This document shows positions 8,099 through 16,116 of a DNA stretch of 64,000 nucleotides, piece by piece. The notes beneath the pieces were generated by a model, which worked only from the letters and a program-made list of their open reading frames with translations, was not told the origin of the DNA and did not search any database. The DNA is taken from assembly GCA_964342745.1 (NCBI GenBank), contig CAYFFW010000001.1:1-64000 (forward strand), written 5' to 3'. The first letter of the stretch is position 1. Each line of letters begins with the position of its first letter. The DNA is from AEGEAN-183 sp964342745 (lineage in GTDB: Bacteria; Pseudomonadota; Gammaproteobacteria; Magnimaribacterales; Magnimaribacteraceae). Made by a program: the position numbers and the translations under genes.

Positions 8099-9202
8099 TT
8101 AAGCAGTTTTGTAGGCGTATTCAAGTGGTCTCGTCATCTCGTCCCAGTCCGTGACTGTAGCATCATCTAGGTCTTTAAACTCAAGTATACCCATTTCATC
8201 ATACTTTTCTGAGACTTCATCGTTCAGTAGGCCAATCTTTTTTAGGTTTGGCATAATTTTAGAGAAAAGTAGGTTATTAAATAACCTGCCTGCCTCCGAA
8301 CCTATTTGAGCTTGAGCAGCAGCTTCTGCATCCCACCCATAGTGATTAATTACATTTGTAGAACCAAATCTACTTCTCATTACAACACAAGCCTCGTAAG
8401 CAAACTGAGCTCTGTCATTTCGTTCTTCTTCCGACAGAGTTCCAACAAATTCTTCTAAATAGTTAACCCCAAAGGTAACGTGCCTAGCTTCATCCCTTAT
8501 AACTAAATAGAAAATATCTTTAAGAAGAGGGTCCATAACAGTAGCCCTTTGTCTTTCAAAAGCCGCTAGTGCTAGACCTTCAATAATAATTTGCATACCA
8601 ATAAATTTAAGATCCCATCTAGGATCAGTGAGAATTCTGTCTAGCAAGAGTTTTAGGCCTGGCATAATCGGGTAATTCCAGCCTATTCTTTCTTGTAAGT
8701 ATTTGTTGTAAACCTCTACATGACGAGCTTCATCAAATGTCTGAGAAGCAGCATAAAGCTTAGCATTATAGGTTGGGGCACAAGTAGCTAATTGAGAGGC
8801 TACCAGCAGCGCTCCTTGTTCTCCATGAACAATATTACTTAGACCGCTGGCCAAAACGTGCCAAGAGCATTCAATCTTTTCTTCTTCTGATAATTTTTCG
8901 TAGGGTTCAAAGCCTTTAAAAGCTTGGAACTCAGGATCTGAAGCCCATTCAGTAAGTGGATAAGGGTCTCTACTCCAATCCAGATCAAGTGTGGCATTCC
9001 AATTTAGCTTTTTTCCTAAGGCATAAAGCTTTTTTAGTCTGTTATCTGCTTCTGTATAGTCCCAATTATAGCTACCAGTTAAAGGGGTCTTAAAGATTTC
9101 TACAATGTCTTCTATATGCTCAGCTTTAAGTTTGCTCTCTAGATCATCATCATCAAAGTAACGTAGACCTTTTGGACATTCATCAAGATACTTTAGTTTC
9201 AT
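8099..9202 (-). CDS. Ferritin-like diiron-carboxylate protein, copy 1
   Basis: A 367-residue paralogue of the downstream gene. Candidate ligands are in the same order: Glu128 (HGEQGALLVASQL), Glu158 and His161 (DEARHVEVY), Glu208 (IEGLALAAF), and Glu238 and His241 (DEARHVTFG). The ligand helices are nearly identical between copies, while the segment between residues 80 and 115 and the C-terminal 100 residues diverge. This suggests a tandem duplication followed by specialisation or hetero-oligomer formation. It is the first gene of the pair, 38 bases after cobT on the same strand, so it may be transcribed from the cobS promoter. Function inferred only to the level of diiron oxidase-like protein. 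Confidence 0.75.
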   Translation of the reverse strand: MKLKYLDECPKGLRYFDDDDLESKLKAEHIEDIVEIFKTPLTGSYNWDYTEADNRLKKLYALGKKLNWNATLDLDWSRDPYPLTEWASDPEFQAFKGFEPYEKLSEEEKIECSWHVLASGLSNIVHGEQGALLVASQLATCAPTYNAKLYAASQTFDEARHVEVYNKYLQERIGWNYPIMPGLKLLLDRILTDPRWDLKFIGMQIIIEGLALAAFERQRATVMDPLLKDIFYLVIRDEARHVTFGVNYLEEFVGTLSEEERNDRAQFAYEACVVMRSRFGSTNVINHYGWDAEAAAQAQIGSEAGRLFNNLLFSKIMPNLKKIGLLNDEVSEKYDEMGILEFKDLDDATVTDWDEMTRPLEYAYKTA

Positions 9203-9240
9203 ATGTTTAACCCTATTCTTTTCCTAATTTTGTGTCAATT

Positions 9241-11016
9241 TTACTCGATTTTAAACAACTCTGTTAGTTGATCTAACATCGCACCACCTAATTCTTCAGC
9301 TCTGTGTATTGTTACTGCTTTTTGATAATACCTAGTAACATCATGACCTATTCCAATAGCAATAAGATTAATAGGAGATTTAGTCTCTATTGAATGTATA
9401 ACTTGTCTTAAATGTAAATCTAGGTAGTTATTTGGGTTGGTAGAAAGAGTGCTGTCATCAACTGGAGCCCCATCAGAAATCACCATAAGAATTTTTCTTT
9501 GTTCTTGTCTTCTGACAAGCCTATCATGAGCCCATATCAATGCTTCACCATCTACATTCTCCTTTAACAACCCTTCTCTCAGCATTAAACCAAAGTTCTT
9601 TTGACCTCTTCTCCAAGAAGTATCAGCTGACTTAAAAATAATATGTCTTATGTCATTTAATCTTCCTGGGTTTTCAGGCTTTCCATCTTCAACCCATCTT
9701 TTTCTACTTTCTCCACCTTTCCATTGTTTAGTTGTAAAACCTAAAACTTCTGTTTTGACGTTACATCTTTCTAAAGTAGTACTGATAATGTCAGCACAAA
9801 TAGCAGCAACTGTCATTGACCTGCCCCTCATAGACCCTGAGCTATCAACCAGTATAGATACTACGGTATCTCTAAAGTCGGTCTCTTTTTCTACCTTATA
9901 GCTTAAAGGTGTAATTGGATCTAAGATAATTTTATGCAACTTAGAGGAATCAAGTAGTCCCTCCTCTTTGTTAAACTCCCAAGATCTGTTTTGCTGAGCC
10001 ATTAAGAATCTTTGTAATCTATGTGCTAATTTAGAAATTGTTGATTTACTAGGTCCCATTAATTGATCCAGGTGCCTTCTAAGTCTTTGCAATTCCTCTG
10101 AACTGCACATTTCTTCAGCCAAGATTTCTTCATCATATTCTCTAGAAAAAACTTTGTATTCAAAATTTAAGGTCTGCTCTACAAGCCTTTCCAACCAGGA
10201 ATCATTCGAAATAACTTCTTGGTTTTCATCCACAATAGCATCTTCATCAATATCTCCAATTTCCATATCCTCTTCCATCATTTCTGGCGATTCCATTTCT
10301 TGAGACATTTCATTATCTAATTCCATTTCTTCTTCAGTATTTTGTGAATTATTCTCTTCACTATCTGAGTCTTCTGAATCAGAGGATTCTTGATCCTGTT
10401 CTTCATTAGGATCAGATTTATCAATCTCAAGTGCATGAAGAAGTTTTCTAGACGTTTCTGCAAATTGTACTTGGTCTTCTAAAGCCTCAAGGAGTTCCTT
10501 TTTAAACGAGGACCCTTTATCGTTTAATAGGTGCTTCCATGGCTTAAGGACGTTTACTTGAGATTTAGATAATTTATCTTTTAAAAGGATTTGCCTAAGC
10601 CAAGACTCTAAGGCTGGTTCAAGTAGATCATCTTTTTCTTCAATAGCTGCAAATGCTTTACACTTATCTTCGAATCTTGCGTTTAAATTATTTGCTACAC
10701 CGTCGTATTTTTTAGAACCTAAAATTTCCACTCTGATATCTTCTAATTTTGAAAGAAGTAAATTTAACTTCGCTGAACCCGTATCAACTGAAACTTCTTT
10801 ACTACTAAATCTTTTAGAGCATGCCAAAGCATCAGCTCTGCCTCTAAAAGAAGCTAGCTCAGATCTTTTTGAAGGCGGATTGGAGAGCACTAGTTTTGAT
10901 CCTGAAGTAGAAATTCCTCCAAAAATTATTTCAAGCTCTGGATCTTGTGCTAAAGCTCTTGTAGCTGCTGAAACTGCTTCTTTAAGATTTTCGTTTGAAG
11001 ATGATTCAGAAGACAT
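9241..11016 (-). CDS. cobT: CobT-like chelatase subunit with von Willebrand A domain
   Basis: The 591-residue protein matches CobT, the VWA-containing partner of the AAA+ protein CobS in aerobic cobaltochelatase. An N-terminal helical region (1-200) is followed by a very acidic Glu/Asp/Ser-rich linker (about 201-265), then a C-terminal VWA domain with a MIDAS motif DSSGSMRG (from residue 391) and VISDGAPVDDST. It lies 12 bases after cobS, as expected for an operon. The third subunit, CobN, is not in this window, nor is any cobalamin synthesis gene. The pair may therefore be a MoxR-like metal-insertion machine working on another target. Confidence 0.87.
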   Translation of the reverse strand: MSSESSSNENLKEAVSAATRALAQDPELEIIFGGISTSGSKLVLSNPPSKRSELASFRGRADALACSKRFSSKEVSVDTGSAKLNLLLSKLEDIRVEILGSKKYDGVANNLNARFEDKCKAFAAIEEKDDLLEPALESWLRQILLKDKLSKSQVNVLKPWKHLLNDKGSSFKKELLEALEDQVQFAETSRKLLHALEIDKSDPNEEQDQESSDSEDSDSEENNSQNTEEEMELDNEMSQEMESPEMMEEDMEIGDIDEDAIVDENQEVISNDSWLERLVEQTLNFEYKVFSREYDEEILAEEMCSSEELQRLRRHLDQLMGPSKSTISKLAHRLQRFLMAQQNRSWEFNKEEGLLDSSKLHKIILDPITPLSYKVEKETDFRDTVVSILVDSSGSMRGRSMTVAAICADIISTTLERCNVKTEVLGFTTKQWKGGESRKRWVEDGKPENPGRLNDIRHIIFKSADTSWRRGQKNFGLMLREGLLKENVDGEALIWAHDRLVRRQEQRKILMVISDGAPVDDSTLSTNPNNYLDLHLRQVIHSIETKSPINLIAIGIGHDVTRYYQKAVTIHRAEELGGAMLDQLTELFKIE

Positions 11017-11028
11017 GTGGAATTTACA

Positions 11029-12021
11029 TTATTCCTCATCTAAAGATTCAGAAGCAGAATCCTCTAAATCTTCGTTAAAACACCTTTGATAATACTCAGC
11101 AATAATAGATCTCTCAGTTTCATCACATTTGTTAAGGAAGGTTACCTCAAAAGCTTTATTTCTATCATTAAAAATAGCAGTGTTTTCAGCCCAACTAATT
11201 ATAGTTCTTGGAGACATGAGTGTACTGATATCGCCGCTAGCAAAGCCTTGTCTAGTTAAGTTTCCAGTAGAAATCATATTAATTACTTCTTCTCTGCCTT
11301 GTTTGGTATCGAAACTTGGAACTTTTGCTAAAACAACACTTAGTTCTAGATCTGGCTCAAGGTAGTTCAATGTGGACACAACATGCCATCTATCCATCTG
11401 ACCTTGGTTTATTTGTTGAGTTCCATGATAAAGGCCAGTTGTATCACCTAAACCAACCGTATTGGCAGTTGAAAAAAGTCTAAAAGAGGGGTGGGGAGTA
11501 ATAACTTTATTTTGATCTAGTAAAGTTAACTTACCTTCAACTTCAAGAACTCTTTGTATAACGAACATCACATCTGGTCTTCCGGCATCATATTCATCAA
11601 AAACTAGAGCAGTAGGAGTTTGTAGTGCCCATGGCAAGATGCCTTCTTTAAATTCAGTAATTTGTTTACCCTCTTTAAGAACAATTGCGTCCTTTCCAAG
11701 TAAATCAATTCTGCTGATGTGACTATCCAGATTCACTCGAACACAAGGCCAGTTTAATCTTGCAGCTACTTGTTCTATGTGAGTTGATTTTCCAGAACCA
11801 TGATAGCCCTGAATCATTACTCTTCTGTTATGAGCAAATCCAGCTAGAATTGCGAGTGTAGTCTGTTCATCAAATTTGTAAGCCTCATCAATGGTTGGAA
11901 CATACTCATTGGCATTACTAAATCCAGGTACTTTTAGATCAATATCTAAATCAAAAGTTTGACGAACATCCAGTTCTATATCGGGCATTACATCCGATTG
12001 ATCGGTAATTTCATTACTCAT
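11029..12021 (-). CDS. cobS: CobS-like AAA+ ATPase of the cobaltochelatase family
   Basis: The 330-residue AAA+ protein has Walker A GYHGSGKST (residues 72-80), Walker B ALVFDEYDAG (138-147), a sensor region RLFSTANTVGLGD and a CobS-type ending. In cobaltochelatase, CobS and CobT form a ring complex that drives Co insertion by CobN into hydrogenobyrinic acid a,c-diamide. Length and motif order agree with alphaproteobacterial CobS. First gene of a minus-strand run with cobT and the two diiron genes. The 112-base gap to the divergent cysE gene must carry its promoter; no strong consensus is visible. Confidence 0.9.
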   Translation of the reverse strand: MSNEITDQSDVMPDIELDVRQTFDLDIDLKVPGFSNANEYVPTIDEAYKFDEQTTLAILAGFAHNRRVMIQGYHGSGKSTHIEQVAARLNWPCVRVNLDSHISRIDLLGKDAIVLKEGKQITEFKEGILPWALQTPTALVFDEYDAGRPDVMFVIQRVLEVEGKLTLLDQNKVITPHPSFRLFSTANTVGLGDTTGLYHGTQQINQGQMDRWHVVSTLNYLEPDLELSVVLAKVPSFDTKQGREEVINMISTGNLTRQGFASGDISTLMSPRTIISWAENTAIFNDRNKAFEVTFLNKCDETERSIIAEYYQRCFNEDLEDSASESLDEE

Positions 12022-12133
12022 TTCTTATAATATTTTTAAAAGGGGAGCCTATTATCCTTATTTGTTTCATTTCAGCAAGAACCCTCTCTAGAGTACAATT
12101 AGGCTCCTTTTCTAATTAAGTAAGGAAAATTTA

Positions 12134-12919
12134 ATGGACGCTAATGAAGTTTGGCAATCAATAAGAGAAGAAACTAAGAAAAGAGCTGAAGCGGAACCAG
12201 TTTTAGCAAGTTTTTTTCATACTATGGTTTTGGAGCATGACTCCTTTTCTTCTACTTTGGCAAATCAATTAGCTAATGATCTTTCAAATGTATCAGTTCA
12301 ACCCATGATGCTAAGAAGCGTTATAAAAGAAGCTGTTAACTCTAAAGAAGAAATGATCAGGGACATAGCTTTTGACTTAGTAGCCACAAAAGAAAGAGAT
12401 CCAGCTTGCAAGTATGTCTCAGCTCCTCTTTTATTCTATAAAGGCTTTAAATCCCTGCAAGCTCATAAGGTTTCAAATTGGTTATGGGAAAATGATAGGC
12501 ATACTTTAGCTTTATTTATGCAAAGCAGATGTTCAGAAGTCTACGGAGTTGATATTCACCCAGCTGCAAAAATTGGTAAAGGTGTCATGATTGATCACGG
12601 TACAGGAGTGGTTATAGGGGAGACAAGTGTGGTTGAAGACAACGTGTCAATTTTTCAAGGAGTTACCTTGGGTGGAACCGGCAAGGAATCAGGAGACAGG
12701 CACCCTAAAGTTAGAGAAGGAGTTCTTTTAAGTGCGGCAGTAACTATTTTGGGCAATGTAGAAATAGGTAAAAATGCCAAGGTTGCTGCAGGCAGTGTCG
12801 TTTTATCTGATGTAAAGGAATCAACAACAGTTGCAGGAGTACCCGCAGAAGAAGTTGGAAAATCAGGAAAAACAAGTCCTGCTTATGAAGTAGATCATAA
12901 TATATACAGAAATTTATGA
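12134..12919 (+). CDS. cysE: Serine O-acetyltransferase
   Basis: Acetylates L-serine with acetyl-CoA, the first committed step of cysteine synthesis. The 261-residue protein has the N-terminal helical domain (EVWQSIREETKKRAEAEPVLASFFH) followed by a left-handed beta-helix of hexapeptide repeats. The active-site region contains DIHPAAKIGKGVMIDHGTGVV, VVEDNVSIFQGVTLGGTGK and DRHPKVREGVLLSAAVTILG. His residues of the catalytic dyad are in IDHGT and DRHPK. The 10-base gap to the following crotonase gene suggests co-transcription, although their functions are unrelated. Confidence 0.94.
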   Translation: MDANEVWQSIREETKKRAEAEPVLASFFHTMVLEHDSFSSTLANQLANDLSNVSVQPMMLRSVIKEAVNSKEEMIRDIAFDLVATKERDPACKYVSAPLLFYKGFKSLQAHKVSNWLWENDRHTLALFMQSRCSEVYGVDIHPAAKIGKGVMIDHGTGVVIGETSVVEDNVSIFQGVTLGGTGKESGDRHPKVREGVLLSAAVTILGNVEIGKNAKVAAGSVVLSDVKESTTVAGVPAEEVGKSGKTSPAYEVDHNIYRNL

Positions 12920-12928
12920 GGAAATTTT

Positions 12929-13810
12929 ATGAAATTTGAATGCATTCTTTATGAAGTAAAAAATAAGGTTTTAACTATTACTTTAAATAGACCAGATCGG
13001 CTTAATGCTTACACGGGTCAAATGCAGGCTGATTTAATCGAAGCTTTTGATAAAGCAGGAAAGGATGATGATATAAGGGTTATTATCGTTACGGGGGCTG
13101 GTAGAGGATTTTGTGCAGGTGCTGACCTAGGAGCTGGAGGAAATACTTTCAATAGGGAAGTTAGAAATAATAAAGGGGAAACTGAAGGAATAAAAGATGA
13201 CCCAGAGTGGATGCGAGATGGTGGAGGAAGAACAACTTTGGCTATATTTAATTGTCCTAAACCTATTATTGCTGCTTTTAACGGTCCTGCTGTAGGTGTG
13301 GGGGTTACGATGACTTTACCTATGGATATAAGATTAGCTAGTGAAGAAGCTAAATTTGGTTTTGTGTTTGCACGAAGGGGGTTGGTTCCTGAGGCTGCAT
13401 CTAGCTGGTTTTTACCTAGAATAGTAGGAATTAATAAAGCTTTGGAGTGGACATTTTCTGGCAGGGTATTTTCTGCCGAAGAAGCGAAAGAAGGTGGTTT
13501 AGTGAGATCAGTACATCCAGCTGATGGACTTCTAGATGAAGCTAATAAAATTGCCCAAGAAATAGTCGAGAATACAGCAGCAGTTTCTGTTGCTATGACC
13601 AGACAGATGTTATGGAAATTGTTGGGTGCAGATCACCCAATGGAAGCTCATAAGATAGATTCGAGGGCTATTTATGAAATGGGTAAAGGAGAGGATGCTA
13701 AAGAGGGGGTTGAATCTTTCCTTGAGAAGAGATCACCCGAGTTCCCTAATAAGGTTTCTAAAGATATGCCAGAGTTTTACCCTTGGTGGGAAGAGAGAAA
13801 ATTTAAATAA
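12929..13810 (+). CDS. Enoyl-CoA hydratase/isomerase family protein (crotonase)
   Basis: A 293-residue crotonase-fold protein. The first oxyanion-hole strand is GAGRGFCAGADLG (about residues 55-67) and the second is GPAVGVGVTMTLPMDIRLAS; the active-site helix contains RRGLVPEAASSWFLPRIVG, with a Glu in the expected catalytic position. It is slightly longer than the 257-residue short-chain hydratase because of an insert after the first oxyanion loop (FNREVRNNKGETEGIKDDPEW). It likely acts in fatty-acid or related acyl-CoA breakdown. The neighbour tesB, 3 bases downstream, also handles acyl-CoA. Exact substrate not assignable. Confidence 0.87.
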   Translation: MKFECILYEVKNKVLTITLNRPDRLNAYTGQMQADLIEAFDKAGKDDDIRVIIVTGAGRGFCAGADLGAGGNTFNREVRNNKGETEGIKDDPEWMRDGGGRTTLAIFNCPKPIIAAFNGPAVGVGVTMTLPMDIRLASEEAKFGFVFARRGLVPEAASSWFLPRIVGINKALEWTFSGRVFSAEEAKEGGLVRSVHPADGLLDEANKIAQEIVENTAAVSVAMTRQMLWKLLGADHPMEAHKIDSRAIYEMGKGEDAKEGVESFLEKRSPEFPNKVSKDMPEFYPWWEERKFK

Positions 13811-13813
13811 AGA

Positions 13814-14683
13814 ATGAAAAGAAAAGCTTTAGACAAACTCATAAAACTTCTAGATTTAGAGCAGTTAGAAGATAATTTGTTCAGAGGACAGAGTGAAAAT
13901 ATAGGAGGCCCTAGAGTTTTTGGAGGGCAAGTTTTAGGCCAAGCTTTAACAGCAGCAGCTAGAACAGTAGATAAAAAACGTTCTGTACATTCTTTGCATG
14001 CCTACTTTCTAAGACCAGGAGATATGAAACATCCCATTGTTTATGACGTAGATAAGATAAGAGATGGGGGGTCTTTTACTACAAGAAGGGTGGTTGCGAT
14101 TCAAAAAGGGGAACCCATATTTAACATGAGTTCCTCGTTCCATAAAAAAGAAAGTGGTCCTACACATCAAATTGATATGCCAGATATTCCAGGACCCGAA
14201 AAATGTATGAGTGATCTTGAGCAGAGAAAACAAATGATAGATAAGGTTCCGGAAAGGTTTAGAGAGTTTTTTACTAGAGAAAGACCTATAGAGATTAGAA
14301 ACTTACCTGGTGAAGGTATGTTTGAAGAACCTAAAAAACAAGCCCCTTATAAGCATGTTTGGATGAAAGCAGTTGCGAAGCTACCTGACGATGAAATTTG
14401 CCATCAAGCAATATTGGCTTATGCCTCCGACATGGGTTTATTAAGTACTTCTTTAAATCCACATAGACTTAGTTTTGCTAAGGGGAATGTGCAAAGCGCA
14501 AGTTTAGATCATGGTATGTGGTTTCATAGGCCCTTTAGAGCAGATGAGTGGATGCTTTATTCAACTGACAGTCCAAGTGCTAGCAATGCAAGAGGTTTTA
14601 ACAGAGGTAGCGTCTATACCAGGGATGGCAAGTTGATTGCTTCTGCAGTTCAAGAAGGTTTAATGAGGGTGGTAAAAGGTTAG
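13814..14683 (+). CDS. tesB: Acyl-CoA thioesterase II
   Basis: Hydrolyses acyl-CoA to free acid and CoA. The 289-residue length and double hot-dog organisation fit TesB. Motifs are LFRGQSENIGGPRVFGGQVL and GQALTAAARTV near the N terminus, LHAYFLRPGD, GGSFTTRRVVAIQ, and in the second half LAYASDMGLL (catalytic Asp region), SLDHGMWFHRPFRADEWMLY and ARGFNRGSVYTRDGKLIASAVQEGL. It follows the crotonase by 3 bases, so the two probably form an operon. Its stop codon overlaps the convergent gltD end by 4 bases. Confidence 0.93.
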   Translation: MKRKALDKLIKLLDLEQLEDNLFRGQSENIGGPRVFGGQVLGQALTAAARTVDKKRSVHSLHAYFLRPGDMKHPIVYDVDKIRDGGSFTTRRVVAIQKGEPIFNMSSSFHKKESGPTHQIDMPDIPGPEKCMSDLEQRKQMIDKVPERFREFFTRERPIEIRNLPGEGMFEEPKKQAPYKHVWMKAVAKLPDDEICHQAILAYASDMGLLSTSLNPHRLSFAKGNVQSASLDHGMWFHRPFRADEWMLYSTDSPSASNARGFNRGSVYTRDGKLIASAVQEGLMRVVKG

Positions 14684-16116
14684 CCTGAAAGATAAATATT
14701 AATTTCTTTCGCAGCTGCTCTTCCTTCATTAATAGCCCAAACCACTAAAGATTGTCCTCTTCTGCAATCCCCAGCAGCAAATATTTTTGGATTGCTGGTT
14801 ACGTGGATATTATGCTCAGCTTTATAGTTGCTCCTTTCATCAAGGTCTACTTTTAAGCTTTCTACAACATAGTCTTCAGGGCCCAAGAATCCCATAGCAA
14901 GAAGTATTAAATCAGCTTTCCACTCTTTCTCAGTCCCAGATACTTCTTTAAAATTACTGTCAACTTCAGTAGTTAAGATACCAGTTAAATTGCCTTGGTT
15001 ATCCTTGAGGAATTCTTTGCCTGAAATGGAAAAGACTCTTGGGTCTTTCCCAAATAATTTTGCTGATTCTTCATGACCATAGTCAACTTTGTAAGTTCTA
15101 GGGAATAAGGGCCAAGGGTTATTCTCCGCTCTTTCAGTGGGCGGTTGTGCAAGAATTTCAAAATTAGTTAAAGATTTGCATCCATGACGCAGGGACGTCC
15201 CTATGCAATCAGTTCCTGTATCACCACCTCCTATGACTATGACATCTTTATCTTTTGCGTTTATATATTTTTGATCTTCATGATTGCTATCTAATAGGCT
15301 CTTAGTATTGGCTCTTAGAAAATCCATAGCAAAGTGAATTCCATTTGCTTCTCGATTAGGTATAGACAGATCTCTTGGTCTAGTTGCCCCTGTAGCTAGC
15401 AAAACCACATCATTCTCTTCTGAAAGCTTTTTTAAACTAATAGAGTTACTTTTATTTCTTCCAACATCTGTATTTGGAAAAAAATTAATTCCTTCTTGTT
15501 TCATTAAATCAATTCTCATTTCTAAGATTGATTTCTCAAGTTTCATATTAGGAATTCCATACATCATTAGGCCACCTATACGATCATCTCTTTCATAGAC
15601 GCTAATCTTATGGCCAGAGTAATTTAATTCTTGAGCAGCTGATAATCCAGCTGGCCCAGAACCCACAATCGCAACTTTTTTCCCCGTTCTATTTTCAGGG
15701 GGCTCAGCTTTAAACCAACCATTCTCTAGGCCTTTATCTGAAATAGCACACTCTAGGTTTTTTATAGCAACCGGTGTTTCTGTAATACCTAATACACAAG
15801 CTCCTTCACATACTGCTGGACACACTCTCCCAGTAATTTCAGGGAAGTTATTAGTTTTCATTAGCCTTTCAAAGGCTTCTTCCCACCTATTTTGATAAAC
15901 AAGATCATTCCACTCTGGAATTAAGTTGTAAACCGGACAACCTTCATTCGACTGACAGAAAGGAACCCCACAATCCATGCACCTTGAAGCCTGAGTGTTT
16001 AGACTACTTTCATCATGATTAGTATAGATTTCCTTAAAATCTAAGATTCTTTCCTTAGAGGGTCTATAAGGTTCAACCACCCTCTTAAACTCCTTAAATC
16101 CAGTTACTTTACCCAT
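14680..16116 (-). CDS. gltD: Glutamate synthase (NADPH) small subunit
   Basis: Supplies electrons from NADPH through FAD and Fe-S clusters to the large subunit. The 478-residue protein has N-terminal Cys clusters (CMDCGVPFCQ, then CPVYN, then GRVCPAVCEGACVLG), a FAD-binding GSGPAGLSAA and a NADPH-binding GGGDTGTDC, and a C-terminal FAAGDCRRGQSLVVWAI. It follows gltB directly with no gap (gltB ends at 16117), the normal gltBD order. It is convergent with tesB, overlapping by 4 bases. Confidence 0.96.
   Translation of the reverse strand: MGKVTGFKEFKRVVEPYRPSKERILDFKEIYTNHDESSLNTQASRCMDCGVPFCQSNEGCPVYNLIPEWNDLVYQNRWEEAFERLMKTNNFPEITGRVCPAVCEGACVLGITETPVAIKNLECAISDKGLENGWFKAEPPENRTGKKVAIVGSGPAGLSAAQELNYSGHKISVYERDDRIGGLMMYGIPNMKLEKSILEMRIDLMKQEGINFFPNTDVGRNKSNSISLKKLSEENDVVLLATGATRPRDLSIPNREANGIHFAMDFLRANTKSLLDSNHEDQKYINAKDKDVIVIGGGDTGTDCIGTSLRHGCKSLTNFEILAQPPTERAENNPWPLFPRTYKVDYGHEESAKLFGKDPRVFSISGKEFLKDNQGNLTGILTTEVDSNFKEVSGTEKEWKADLILLAMGFLGPEDYVVESLKVDLDERSNYKAEHNIHVTSNPKIFAAGDCRRGQSLVVWAINEGRAAAKEINIYLSG

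Noticed and set aside
12062..12099. Sigma-70 promoter for cysE (TTGTTT and TACAAT)
   Set aside because: The elements are about 26 bases apart, too far for a standard promoter; left unannotated.
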